This document shows positions 7,775 to 16,246 of a stretch of 34,238 nt of DNA, piece by piece. This stretch comes from Candidatus Gastranaerophilales bacterium (GTDB taxonomy: Bacteria; Cyanobacteriota; Vampirovibrionia; Gastranaerophilales; Gastranaerophilaceae): NCBI GenBank assembly GCA_947625345.1, contig CANQNX010000009.1:1-34238 (forward strand), in the 5' to 3' direction. Every line of letters begins with the position of its first letter. Within the stretch, counting starts at the first letter, position 1. The notes beneath the pieces were generated by a model. The model searched no databases. It was not told the DNA's origin and saw only the letters and a program-made list of their open reading frames with translations. Made by a program: the position numbers and the translations under genes.

Positions 7775-8874
7775 TATTTATTATCGTTTTCTACAGTCTT
7801 TGTTTCTATTGCATTTATTGTCTTAGCATTTGATAAGTCAGAATTATTAGCATTTTTGGCAGTATCTTCAAGTTCCAATTGTTTATTAATAACAACTGTT
7901 TGAATAATTTGAATAATATTACTTACAACAAGGTATAATAAAACACCTGCCGGAATAGGAGCGATGATAAACATAAATATAATCATCAAAGGCATCATAG
8001 TTCCCATCATTTGCTGCATTTGTGCCTGCATCGGGTCTTGCTGTACATTTTTATTTGTTGCCATCATAATTTTTTGAGTTGCAATCATGGTTGCCGCAAA
8101 CAAAAGAATCAAAATTAAGACATCATAATGGAATTGATTTTTGGGAGTTTCAGTAGGAACTGAAGCTGCCATTATATTATCACGTTTTTCGAATTTAACT
8201 GTTTCAACTTCTCTTGTTTTTAGGTTTTGGATATCAACATCCGCTGATGTCACTTTTTCAAGCTGACTGTATTTCAGGTTAAAGTTATCCAAGTCTATCT
8301 TCAAATCAACGGTTTCATTAGGAACAATTGCACCTTGAATCTTAACGGCATCTTTGCCTGTTATCTTAACATTATCAAGTTCTTCATCACCGAGAAAAAC
8401 CTTAATATTTTTATAAATAACAAATTTATCATTACCTGAAACAGAGAATTTACCGTTATATGAATTACCCGCACTGCCTCTCAAAGTTGTGTCAAGTCTG
8501 TTTATAAAAAGGAAATGAGATTCGCCGGCTTCTTTTATAAATTGAGGACTTATTAATGCGGTATATAACAATATAAATATGGGCATTTGAATTAATAAAG
8601 GCAAACAACCTGCCATAGGATTAAATTTATGTTCTTTATAAAATTCCATTAATTTTCTTTGAGCTGTTTGCGGATCACTTTTGTAGCGTTCCTGAATTTG
8701 TTTTATTTTTGGTTGTAATATTTGCATTGCACGCATTGAACGCTGTTGAGATACACCCAACGGCCACAAGCATAATCTTACCAATATAGTCAAAGCTATT
8801 ATAGCTAAACCGTAACTTCCGGTGAGGCTATTAAGCCCTTTTAATAATTCTACCGTCAATAATGTAAAATCCAC
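7774..8874 (-). CDS. yidC: YidC/Oxa1-family membrane protein insertase
   Basis: Inserts and folds membrane proteins with or without SecYEG. The first transmembrane segment at about 20-38 carries the conserved arginine of the hydrophilic groove (Arg33 in ILVRLCLWPL). Then come the charged cytoplasmic helical hairpin, a GCLPLLIQMPIFILLY segment at 89-104, and two or three C-terminal membrane helices containing MPLMIIFMF and PAGVLLYLVVSN. The large N-terminal P1 domain of proteobacterial YidC is absent; instead about 110 residues of beta-rich sequence sit between the second and third helices, as in cyanobacterial forms. The start is GTG at 8874 with AAGGAG ten bases upstream. The gene follows a glycosyltransferase by 16 bases and overlaps queA. 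Confidence 0.93.
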   Translation of the reverse strand: MDFTLLTVELLKGLNSLTGSYGLAIIALTILVRLCLWPLGVSQQRSMRAMQILQPKIKQIQERYKSDPQTAQRKLMEFYKEHKFNPMAGCLPLLIQMPIFILLYTALISPQFIKEAGESHFLFINRLDTTLRGSAGNSYNGKFSVSGNDKFVIYKNIKVFLGDEELDNVKITGKDAVKIQGAIVPNETVDLKIDLDNFNLKYSQLEKVTSADVDIQNLKTREVETVKFEKRDNIMAASVPTETPKNQFHYDVLILILLFAATMIATQKIMMATNKNVQQDPMQAQMQQMMGTMMPLMIIFMFIIAPIPAGVLLYLVVSNIIQIIQTVVINKQLELEDTAKNANNSDLSNAKTINAIETKTVENDNK

Positions 8875-8890
8875 TTTATATTTTCTCCTT

Positions 8891-10243
8891 TTAAATGTTA
8901 ATTAATTCTTCGGCTTTGTTTTCTTCTTTTAATTTATGCTGTTTTTTTAAAGTATTTTGAACGCAACCATGTTCTGTTTTACCCCAAGTTAGTGTATTTT
9001 TCATAAATATTATTTTAAATATTATAAAAATAGCCAAGGGGAACCACAAAACCACTATATATATTGAAGTAGCTACAGATTGTATAAAATTATCCAACGG
9101 TTTGAGTTTTACATATTTTCTCAAGCTGTAAAATAAAGCTACTATAAAGAAACAACACATTAAAGTCGACAGTGCCATTGATGATAATATCCAATTCGGA
9201 TCATCTTTTATAAATCTGTATGATTGAATTAAAACCTCCGAAACCATCCATACCGGAAGTATAAATTCGGTAATATAAGCAGTCATATCAAGGCTGACTC
9301 TTAAAGACATGTCTTTTGAAGTTAATACGTCAGAAAAGTGTTCCAAATAACGTCTTATAGAACCTTCTATCCATCTTCTTCTTTGTTTTAAAAGCGGAAT
9401 ATAAGAAATAACCCCTTCTTCATAAACACAAACTTCAGGACAAAAACGAACATCCCAGCCTTTTATTTGCATTCTTGTTGATAAATCCAAATCATCCGTA
9501 ATTGTATATATATTCCAACCGCCAACATCCTCTAAGGCTTCTCTTTTAATGAGTTCACCGTTTCCTCTCAATTCAACGGCGCCCTTAACGGAATCTCTTC
9601 CGACTTGGAAATGAGTATCCACCGCCATTTCATTATCTTGACATCTCGTAAGAAAATTTTGTTCTCTGTTTATTATAACTTTACGTGCTTGTACCGCACC
9701 AACCTGATTGGGTTCTAAAGCAGGCACGAGTTCTTTTAAAAAATCGGGATTAACTCTTGCATCCGCATCAAATACGAGAATTGCATCTCCTTTGGCGATT
9801 TTAAGCGCATCATTTAACACTGCGGATTTTCCCGGAAATGCCTCTTTTGTTCTTGAAAAATATTTTATTTTACTATTTTGAGCGCAAATTTCTTCCAAAA
9901 CTTGAGCGGTATTATCTTCACTTCTGTCATCTATTACTATTATTTCATACTTCGGATAATCTATCTTTGAAATATTATCAATCGTATTACCTATTACCGC
10001 TGCTTCATTATGTGCAGGTATTAATATACTGACATAAGGCTTATAGTCATAATTTTTTTCAATCGGGTGTTTTCTCTGTTTCCTTACTCTGTGCTTAAAT
10101 GCTATTTGCATATATGCGGTATAAACAGCCATAAAAATTAAAATAGTCATAAACGCACACGGTGTATTCATGTGGTTTTGAAAAAAGTATAATAAAACAA
10201 CTAACGTAGCTATTATGGTTAAAAGGAATATTCTCTCTTTCAT
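8891..10243 (-). CDS. Membrane-bound family-2 glycosyltransferase, processive type
   Basis: A 450-residue inner-membrane enzyme with two N-terminal membrane helices (about 5-45), a cytoplasmic GT-A domain and three C-terminal helices. The catalytic motifs are clear: VSILIPAHNE at the start of the GT2 domain, VIDDRSED, the metal-binding DADAR, the acceptor-side TDDLDLS, and QRRRW, the signature of processive beta-glycosyltransferases such as BcsA, IcaA and hyaluronan synthase. The product could be a polysaccharide or a single-sugar lipid; it cannot be told from the sequence. No PilZ domain is present. It heads the operon with yidC, queA and the GT-C enzyme. A weak GGGG sequence precedes the ATG. 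Confidence 0.85.
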   Translation of the reverse strand: MKERIFLLTIIATLVVLLYFFQNHMNTPCAFMTILIFMAVYTAYMQIAFKHRVRKQRKHPIEKNYDYKPYVSILIPAHNEAAVIGNTIDNISKIDYPKYEIIVIDDRSEDNTAQVLEEICAQNSKIKYFSRTKEAFPGKSAVLNDALKIAKGDAILVFDADARVNPDFLKELVPALEPNQVGAVQARKVIINREQNFLTRCQDNEMAVDTHFQVGRDSVKGAVELRGNGELIKREALEDVGGWNIYTITDDLDLSTRMQIKGWDVRFCPEVCVYEEGVISYIPLLKQRRRWIEGSIRRYLEHFSDVLTSKDMSLRVSLDMTAYITEFILPVWMVSEVLIQSYRFIKDDPNWILSSMALSTLMCCFFIVALFYSLRKYVKLKPLDNFIQSVATSIYIVVLWFPLAIFIIFKIIFMKNTLTWGKTEHGCVQNTLKKQHKLKEENKAEELINI

Positions 10244-10273
10244 TTCCCCAATCCGTTATTCTTTACTTTTAAC

Positions 10274-10282
10274 ATTCTACCA
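10274..10282 (-). promoter_or_regulatory. Extended -10 promoter of the glycosyltransferase-yidC operon
   Basis: On the minus strand TGGTAGAAT fits an extended -10 element (TGn plus TAGAAT). It would start transcription near 10267, giving a leader of about 24 bases before the glycosyltransferase ATG. No convincing -35 at 17 bp was found; TTGGCA is present with a 19-bp spacer. Confidence 0.45.
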
Positions 10283-10353
10283 AAAACATAATACTTTTTG
10301 CCAATTATTACTTTTAATTAATTATTTTATTAATATTATAAATTGAAAAAGTG

Positions 10354-10362
10354 TGTTATAAT
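10354..10362 (+). promoter_or_regulatory. Extended -10 promoter giving a leaderless mRNA
   Basis: TGTTATAAT is a perfect extended -10. It ends six bases before the ATG at 10369, so transcription should start at the A of the start codon. There is no Shine-Dalgarno. TTGAAAAA lies only 8 bp before the hexamer, too near to be a normal -35. Confidence 0.6.
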
Positions 10363-10368
10363 CTGTAA

Positions 10369-11217
10369 ATGCTTAAAATAATTAAAACATCTTTTAATAT
10401 ACTTAAAAATAATTTAATATTTATACAGCCGATTTTACTGTATTTGCTGTTTGTTATCAGTATACTTTCTTACCTCGTTAATAAACATGTTCATATATCC
10501 GCACAAATATTATTGGCATTTTCTTTAATATTATTGACTGTTGCAGTTACCTCCGGCTGGCTTTTTATAAATAAAAAAGCGGTTTTAGATTATAATAAAG
10601 ATGATTCAAGAGAAGAAAACTCAGTTAAATCAATAAATAATTTTAAAAAATTTTTTGAAGGTGTCGGAATCAATTTTTTTAAAACCTTAGGAATATACAT
10701 AGTTATTTCCTTAATTTATCTTTTAACTACCTTTTTTATTTCCAATCTGCTAACACATTTGTGGGGTGAACCAAAAATCATTTATGAAATACCTAAAATA
10801 TTAAAAGTAACATCGGAAGCAGAGCTGCAAAATATTATTAATGCAATAACATTAAGAGATAAGTTTATATTTTTAATATGGTTTTTTACCGCATATTTTG
10901 TTACTTCAATCTTAAACTATCTTTCAATACTTTATTTTGCAATATCCTCATTTGAAGAAGTAAATATTTTTAAGTCGCTTTGGCTAACTGTAAAATTTTT
11001 CCTTAAAAATATTTTTCCTTCAGTACAAATTATGCTTTCAATGTTTGTTATACATATTTCAATAAATATATTAACGGGTATTTTAGGTTCTAATTCTTTT
11101 TCTTATGTGATTTTAATATTATTATCCATAATGTATTTAAATTATTACGTAATTTTGGTATTCTATTTTTACTATGACAAAATTAATAGCAATAACAGGA
11201 CCGAGCTCATCGGGTAA
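10369..11217 (+). CDS. Hypothetical polytopic membrane protein
   Basis: A 282-residue protein with about six predicted membrane segments (roughly 15-35, 45-67, 103-127, 165-195, 223-245 and 250-272) and a short charged loop after the second. No named family is recognised; the architecture resembles uncharacterised membrane proteins found next to tRNA-modification genes, but this is not diagnostic. The gene appears to be transcribed as a leaderless message from the extended -10 at 10354-10362. Its last 44 bases overlap the start of miaA in another frame, so miaA translation is likely to depend on it. Confidence 0.7.
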   Translation: MLKIIKTSFNILKNNLIFIQPILLYLLFVISILSYLVNKHVHISAQILLAFSLILLTVAVTSGWLFINKKAVLDYNKDDSREENSVKSINNFKKFFEGVGINFFKTLGIYIVISLIYLLTTFFISNLLTHLWGEPKIIYEIPKILKVTSEAELQNIINAITLRDKFIFLIWFFTAYFVTSILNYLSILYFAISSFEEVNIFKSLWLTVKFFLKNIFPSVQIMLSMFVIHISINILTGILGSNSFSYVILILLSIMYLNYYVILVFYFYYDKINSNNRTELIG

Positions 11218-12091
11218 AACCAAGCTTTCAATAGAATTGGCAAAAGAATTAAACGGAGAAATAATTTCCGTAGATTCAAGACAAATATATAAAGAATTGG
11301 ATATAGGAAGTGCAAAACCCACAACAGAGGAAAGAGAAGGAATCCCGCATCATTTAATAGATATTATTAACGTTAATCAAAATTACAGTGCGGCAGACTT
11401 TTGTGACGATGCGGAAAAGAAAATAGAAGAAATTATATCACGAAATAAAGCAGTAATATTATCGGGAGGAACGGGTCTTTATTTCAGAATTTTACTTCAG
11501 GATTTTGATTTACCGAGAGTTGCCCCCAACGAAAATTTAAGAACTGAATTAAACAAAAAATCTTCCGAAGAATTATATTCAACATTAAAAGATTTAGACC
11601 CTAAAATAGCTGAAAAAATACACTGTAATAACAAAGTTAAAATAATAAGGGCATTAGAAGTTATTGAAACATTAAAAATACCTATGAGTCAGGCACAAAA
11701 AAAGAAGCAAAATAAATATAATACTCTTTGGTTCGGTTTAAATTGCAAGAACCGTGAAAACCTTTATAACAAAATTAATTTAAGATGCGATATAATGATG
11801 GAAAAAGGTTTGTTAAATGAAGCTGAAAAGCTTTTTAACAAATATCCCGAGAATAAAATTTTATTGAGCACAATAGGATATCAGGAGTTTTACCCGTATT
11901 TTAAAGGAGAAACAAAGAATCTTACGGATTGTCTGAACAAACTTAAACAGAATACAAGAAGATATGCAAAAAGGCAAATAAGCTGGTTTAAAGCTAATAA
12001 AGACATCCTCGAGTTTTATACGGATTTTGAAAAATTTGAAAATATTAAAGATTATATAATTGATAAATACTACAAAAGTACTGATTTATAA
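11174..12091 (+). CDS. miaA: tRNA dimethylallyltransferase
   Basis: Adds a dimethylallyl group to N6 of A37 in tRNAs reading UNN codons. The P-loop ITGPSSSGKT (Walker A 9-16), the ISVDSRQIYKELDIGSAKPT signature and PHHLIDI are typical; GGTGLYFR is the prenyl-donor segment. At 305 residues it has normal length. The ATG at 11174 lies inside the upstream membrane-protein gene and has no Shine-Dalgarno, but the P-loop position (nine residues in) makes this start certain within a codon or two. Translational coupling is the likely means of expression. A histidine-phosphatase gene follows after 29 bases. Confidence 0.96.
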   Translation: MTKLIAITGPSSSGKTKLSIELAKELNGEIISVDSRQIYKELDIGSAKPTTEEREGIPHHLIDIINVNQNYSAADFCDDAEKKIEEIISRNKAVILSGGTGLYFRILLQDFDLPRVAPNENLRTELNKKSSEELYSTLKDLDPKIAEKIHCNNKVKIIRALEVIETLKIPMSQAQKKKQNKYNTLWFGLNCKNRENLYNKINLRCDIMMEKGLLNEAEKLFNKYPENKILLSTIGYQEFYPYFKGETKNLTDCLNKLKQNTRRYAKRQISWFKANKDILEFYTDFEKFENIKDYIIDKYYKSTDL

Positions 12092-12120
12092 TATAATGAT
12101 TATAAAATAAAGGAATTAAA

Positions 12121-12744
12121 ATGATATTTAAAAGAAAGTGCAAAATAACTTTTATATGCCACGGTGCAACAATAAATACAGAAGAAAACAGACTTTTTGA
12201 CGATGAATCATATCCTGCATTAAATATTGCAGGTAAATACGAAATGGAAAAAATTTCGGAATGGATAAAAAATAAAGGTTTAAAAATAGATAAAATATAC
12301 TCAAGTCCCTCTCTCAGAACTATACAAAGTGCAAGAATACTTTCTCAAGTTTGCAATCGTGAATATGAAACAATTAATGAATTAAACAGCAGAAAATCAG
12401 GTATTTGGAGCGGACTTTCTTTTGATGAAATAGAGCAAAAATATCCTAATATGCTTGATGAATATCATCAAAACCCTGAAACATTTTGCCCTCAAGGCGG
12501 TGAAACAATTTCAAACTATAATAAAAGAATAAATAATTGTTTAAGCAAAATTATTGAAAATAATCTTCATAAAAGATTGATTATTGTTACACACCCTGAG
12601 GCTATTCAAGCACTTATTGCATCAGCATTATCTATACCGATTAGAAACCAATTCAAAGTATACATACCGACAGGTAGTGCAACGCAAATAAGCTATTTTG
12701 AAGATTTTGCCAGTTTAGTATACTCCGCTTATCTGCCGATATAA
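12121..12744 (+). CDS. Histidine phosphatase-fold protein with Cys in place of the motif Arg
   Basis: A phosphoglycerate mutase-like (histidine phosphatase) protein of 207 residues. The expected N-terminal RHG motif reads CHG (residues 13-15, ICHGATINTEEN): the nucleophile His14 is kept, but the phosphate-binding Arg is Cys (codon TGC, one change from CGC). The rest is conventional: IYSSPSLRTIQSA, the acidic ELNSRKSGIWSGL, and VTHPEAIQAL with the second catalytic His. Loss of this Arg would be expected to weaken phosphate binding, so the protein may be impaired, use another group, or have a non-catalytic role. AAAGGA lies before the ATG. It is probably cotranscribed with miaA and the GNAT gene. 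The substrate is unknown. Confidence 0.82.
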   Translation: MIFKRKCKITFICHGATINTEENRLFDDESYPALNIAGKYEMEKISEWIKNKGLKIDKIYSSPSLRTIQSARILSQVCNREYETINELNSRKSGIWSGLSFDEIEQKYPNMLDEYHQNPETFCPQGGETISNYNKRINNCLSKIIENNLHKRLIIVTHPEAIQALIASALSIPIRNQFKVYIPTGSATQISYFEDFASLVYSAYLPI

Positions 12745-12752
12745 GGATATTT

Positions 12753-13244
12753 ATGAAATTTATTAATATTAAAACAGATTCAGAAATTAAAATACTAGCT
12801 GATTTAGCCTGTGAAATTTGGCATGAATATTGGCCAACACTTCTTTCAAACGAGCAAATTAACTACATGGTAAATAAATTTCAATCGTTTGACTCCATAA
12901 AAAATCAAATTCAATATAATTCATATACTTATAATATTATTCAAGATAACGAAAATATTATAGGTTACTATGGAATTTCAGAAGAGAAAAATTTTATATT
13001 TCTGTCTAAGCTCTACATAAAAAAAGAGTACAGAAATCAAGGTTACGGGAAAAAAATATTTGAAAATATAAAACAAACGGCAAAAAGTTTAAATAAAAAA
13101 TATATTAAACTAACAGTAAATAAATATAATACCAATACAATTGAAGCATATCTGAAATGGGGGCTTAAAAAAACTGACAAAGCCGTGACAGATATAGGAA
13201 ACGGATTTGTAATGGATGATTATATTATGGAATATTATTTATAG
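12753..13244 (+). CDS. GNAT-family N-acetyltransferase
   Basis: A 163-residue acetyltransferase. Motif A is visible as LSKLYIKKEYRNQGYGKKIF, with the acetyl-CoA pyrophosphate-binding RNQGYG, followed by an amphipathic helix and a motif B region with NTIEAYLKWGL. The length is typical for a single GNAT domain. The acceptor (small molecule, peptide or antibiotic) cannot be inferred. The ATG is eight bases after the phosphatase stop, with AAGGA just inside the junction, so it is in the same operon. The 3' end overlaps zupT on the other strand by six bases. Confidence 0.85.
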   Translation: MKFINIKTDSEIKILADLACEIWHEYWPTLLSNEQINYMVNKFQSFDSIKNQIQYNSYTYNIIQDNENIIGYYGISEEKNFIFLSKLYIKKEYRNQGYGKKIFENIKQTAKSLNKKYIKLTVNKYNTNTIEAYLKWGLKKTDKAVTDIGNGFVMDDYIMEYYL

Positions 13245-14024
13245 AAAAACCAAACCAAAGCTCATCAAAAGCATACCTGAAACTATACCTATAATCACAT
13301 GGTGATTTTCACCATACTCTCTTGCCAAAGGAAGCAGAGTATCAAATGACAGATAAACCATAATTCCCGCAACGGCAGCCGTCATTATTCCTATAGATTG
13401 AGAAGGTAATATAGTTTTAATTAAAGCAACACCGATTAAACCGCCGATTGGTTCTGATATACCCGATAGAAATGAATAAAGAACAGCCAAACGTTTTTTT
13501 CCGGTCGCATGAAATATTGGAAGCGCTATTGCAATACCTTCCGGAATGTTATGAATTGCAATTGCGATTGCAACAGGAATACCTAACCTTATATCCTGAC
13601 TTGCAACAAGAAATGTCGCCATACCTTCCGGAAAATTATGCAGTGTAACCGCAATAGCTGTTATAAGCCCTGCTCTTCTTATTCTATGCTGCTGATTACA
13701 TTGATTTGAATCACTTAAAAAATCGGATTCTATGTGGTCAGGGATAAAATAGTCAATAAGAACCGCAATCACAATACCTAACAAGAAACCTAAGAAAGTG
13801 AAGACCTTAGCTGTCACATCGCTGTAGTAAGATGCCAATATCTCGGGAGCTTCCGCCATTAAATCATTCAAACTTATATATATCATTACACCGGCCGAAA
13901 ACCCTAACCCGATTGACAGTGCTTTTAAATTATCTCTCTTGACAAAAAAAGTGATAAATCCGCCCAATAAGGTTGACATTCCGGCACAAAGCGTAAGTAT
14001 TAAAGGTAATATATAATTTTCCAT
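13239..14024 (-). CDS. zupT: ZIP-family divalent metal transporter
   Basis: Imports zinc and other divalent metals across the inner membrane. About eight membrane helices are present, with the two hallmark ZIP metal-binding motifs HNFPEG at 129-134 and HNIPEG at 158-163 in helices IV and V. A short loop with Gln/His/Arg (QCNQQHRIRR, about 108-117) precedes helix IV. The 261-residue length matches ZupT. There is no Shine-Dalgarno: an extended -10 (TGTTAATAT) ends six bases before the ATG, pointing to a leaderless transcript. No Zur-like palindrome was recognised upstream. Confidence 0.93.
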   Translation of the reverse strand: MENYILPLILTLCAGMSTLLGGFITFFVKRDNLKALSIGLGFSAGVMIYISLNDLMAEAPEILASYYSDVTAKVFTFLGFLLGIVIAVLIDYFIPDHIESDFLSDSNQCNQQHRIRRAGLITAIAVTLHNFPEGMATFLVASQDIRLGIPVAIAIAIHNIPEGIAIALPIFHATGKKRLAVLYSFLSGISEPIGGLIGVALIKTILPSQSIGIMTAAVAGIMVYLSFDTLLPLAREYGENHHVIIGIVSGMLLMSFGLVFL

Positions 14025-14030
14025 ACGTAT

Positions 14031-14039
14031 ATATTAACA
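14031..14039 (-). promoter_or_regulatory. Extended -10 promoter of zupT (leaderless)
   Basis: TGTTAATAT on the minus strand fits TGn plus a TAATAT hexamer. It ends six bases before the zupT ATG, so the predicted transcript starts at the start codon. Confidence 0.5.
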
Positions 14040-14134
14040 CAAACAACTTTTATGATTACAACTATCTTTTAATCTAGTGTCGCAACATTACGCTTGCTCG
14101 TTTTGTAACCTTTTCAATATGCCACTCGGACATT

Positions 14135-15178
14135 TTATATTTTCATTTCACAAAAAACACTATCAATTGCCTTTTTAACATCATCTGTTTTTATTTCTTT
14201 CATACAGGCTTTATTGTTATGACACTTTCTTTTTAACGAACAGGGAATACAGTCTAAATCAGCTTTTAATAATATATTATTTTCTCCCAAAGCATACCAT
14301 TTATTAAACGGCATAGGTCCATATAAACCTATAACTCTTGTATTTACCGAAGATGCCATATGAAGAGTTCCGGAATCATTACCTATCATTATATCGACAT
14401 TTTTTATAACCGCAAGACTATCCTTTATTGATACCAAACCACACAAATTTACAGGTTCCAATTTTAATTTTTTCGAATATTTTAAAGTATCATATTTTTC
14501 TTTATCACACTCAGCTCCGATAAATATAACCTGAACACCTTTTATTTCAGACAAATATTCAATTATCTGAATATAATTTTTTCTGTCCCAAACCTTCCAA
14601 TCATTAGTTGCGGTAATATTGACAACTGCTTTTTTTATATTATTTCCTATATTATATTTTTCAAACAAATTTTTTACTTTGGTTTCACTCTCAGGATTAA
14701 TCCAATTTTCAAGATAATCATCTTTAACATTAAGAGAATCTGCTCTTAATACATCTAAAAAACATTGTGATTCGTGCGAATCTAAATTATATTTGACTTT
14801 TTTTGTAAGAAGAAACCCTCTATTTTCCGTATCAAATCCAATTCTTTCTTTAATACCTGCCATAAAACATAAAAATGCGCTTGAAAATGAACGTTTTAAA
14901 ATATATGCCTTATCATATTTTTCTTTTCTCAGTAATTTAATATAATAAAATAAAGATTTACGTTTCCCCTCTCCGTTCTCATATTTATGTTTTCTTGTGG
15001 TATCAAAATAGATAAAATTGTTGACATAAGGACATTCTTCAACAACTTCGCCCGAGTTTGGTGAAACAAGCATATCTATTTGTGCGTCAGGATAGTTATA
15101 TCTTAAATTCCTTAAGAAAGGAATCGATAAAATTGTATCCCCGATAAATCTATATCTTACAACAAGAATCTTTTTCAT
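14135..15178 (-). CDS. waaF: ADP-heptose:LPS heptosyltransferase (family 9)
   Basis: Adds heptose to the inner core of lipopolysaccharide on the cytoplasmic face. The N-terminus VVRYRFIGDTILSIPFLRNL carries the family-9 GD motif; the C-terminal domain has GNDSGTLHMASSV (the ADP-heptose site) and VIGLYGP. A cysteine pattern IPCSLKRKCHNNKACM ends the protein, typical of heptosyltransferase II types. I place the start at ATG 15178, which overlaps the lpxK stop as ATGA; an upstream TTG at 15187 is possible but lacks reason. This gives 347 residues. It closes the run dnaX-mlaEFD-lpxK. The exact acceptor is unknown, so the symbol is approximate. Confidence 0.85.
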   Translation of the reverse strand: MKKILVVRYRFIGDTILSIPFLRNLRYNYPDAQIDMLVSPNSGEVVEECPYVNNFIYFDTTRKHKYENGEGKRKSLFYYIKLLRKEKYDKAYILKRSFSSAFLCFMAGIKERIGFDTENRGFLLTKKVKYNLDSHESQCFLDVLRADSLNVKDDYLENWINPESETKVKNLFEKYNIGNNIKKAVVNITATNDWKVWDRKNYIQIIEYLSEIKGVQVIFIGAECDKEKYDTLKYSKKLKLEPVNLCGLVSIKDSLAVIKNVDIMIGNDSGTLHMASSVNTRVIGLYGPMPFNKWYALGENNILLKADLDCIPCSLKRKCHNNKACMKEIKTDDVKKAIDSVFCEMKI

Positions 15179-16239
15179 AGACCGCAAACTTCCTTTATAT
15201 CAATAACTGCCTTTAATTTTAAAGCATAAAATTTTACGGGCAATTCAATATCTTTAATTATATCGTATATTTTTACGGCATCTTTTTCCGTAGTTACTAT
15301 ACTGTCTATATTTTCTTCCTGTGCATAATGTATAATTTTTGAAATATCGTCAATATCATAATTATGATGGTCTTCAAACTCAAGAACAGCAATTAAATTA
15401 TAGTCATTTTTTAAAAAATCATAAAATCCCTGAGGTTGTCCGATTGCAGAAAAAGCCATTATCCTGACTTCTTTTTCAAGATTTTCTTCTGTCAGTATAT
15501 TATAAGCACAATCGGGAATTATATTACATAAATATGTATCTTTCCTAAACATATTTTTTAAATAATCACAATATTTTAGCGCATTCTTAGAATCAATGTT
15601 TTTATTAACAACAACTACTTTATGCGCACGGTTAATATTATTAATATTTTCTCTTAAAGGCCCTGCGGGAAGCAAAAAGTTATTTCCGAATTTATTTTTT
15701 GCATCAATTAAAACGATATCAATATCTCTTTTTAACTTTCTATATTGGAAGCCATCATCCAAAATTATTATATCGGGATTATACTTTTCTTTAATAAATT
15801 TTTCCGCCTTAATTCTGTTTGAGCAGGTGACAACATAAGCGCCTTTACAATTATTACTTAACCAAACAGGTTCATCTCCGGCTTCTTTAGCACTATATAA
15901 TGCACCTGAACCGTCTGATATTAAACGTGGAACCTTATTAGATAAACCTGCTTTATACCCCCTTGATAATATGGCAACACTTTTATTCAGAGACAAAAAA
16001 TATTTTGCTATTTCAAGTGTAAACGGTGTTTTTCCGACACCTCCCGTTGTAATATTGCCTACAGATATCAGAAAGGATTTTGAATTATATGCTCTTATTA
16101 ACTTTTTATCATATAAATTATTTCTGATATTAGTTATTAAAGTATATCCTAAAGCCAATATTCTTAAAAGAAATATTACTATTTTTTCGTATATATTATA
16201 ATTTTTTTGGTAATGTAGTTTTGATATAAAAAGTTTCAT
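15175..16239 (-). CDS. lpxK: Tetraacyldisaccharide 4'-kinase
   Basis: Phosphorylates the 4' position of the lipid A disaccharide at the inner face of the cytoplasmic membrane. An N-terminal hydrophobic helix (about 20-37) anchors the protein; the P-loop GNITTGGVGKT is at 61-71, and LDDGFQYRKLKRDIDIVLID plus LLPAGPLRE are typical LpxK segments. A late DHHNYD and TTEKDAVKI complete the family pattern. The 354-residue length is normal. TTAGGT precedes the ATG. It shows directly that this organism makes lipid A. It starts seven bases after the mlaD stop and overlaps the heptosyltransferase start. Confidence 0.95.
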   Translation of the reverse strand: MKLFISKLHYQKNYNIYEKIVIFLLRILALGYTLITNIRNNLYDKKLIRAYNSKSFLISVGNITTGGVGKTPFTLEIAKYFLSLNKSVAILSRGYKAGLSNKVPRLISDGSGALYSAKEAGDEPVWLSNNCKGAYVVTCSNRIKAEKFIKEKYNPDIIILDDGFQYRKLKRDIDIVLIDAKNKFGNNFLLPAGPLRENINNINRAHKVVVVNKNIDSKNALKYCDYLKNMFRKDTYLCNIIPDCAYNILTEENLEKEVRIMAFSAIGQPQGFYDFLKNDYNLIAVLEFEDHHNYDIDDISKIIHYAQEENIDSIVTTEKDAVKIYDIIKDIELPVKFYALKLKAVIDIKEVCGL

Positions 16240-16246
16240 AACGGAC

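Noticed and set aside
14080-14105. Short inverted repeat GCAA/TTGC upstream of zupT as a terminator or metal operator
   Set aside because: Arms of only four bases, no T-run and no match to a known Zur or MntR box.
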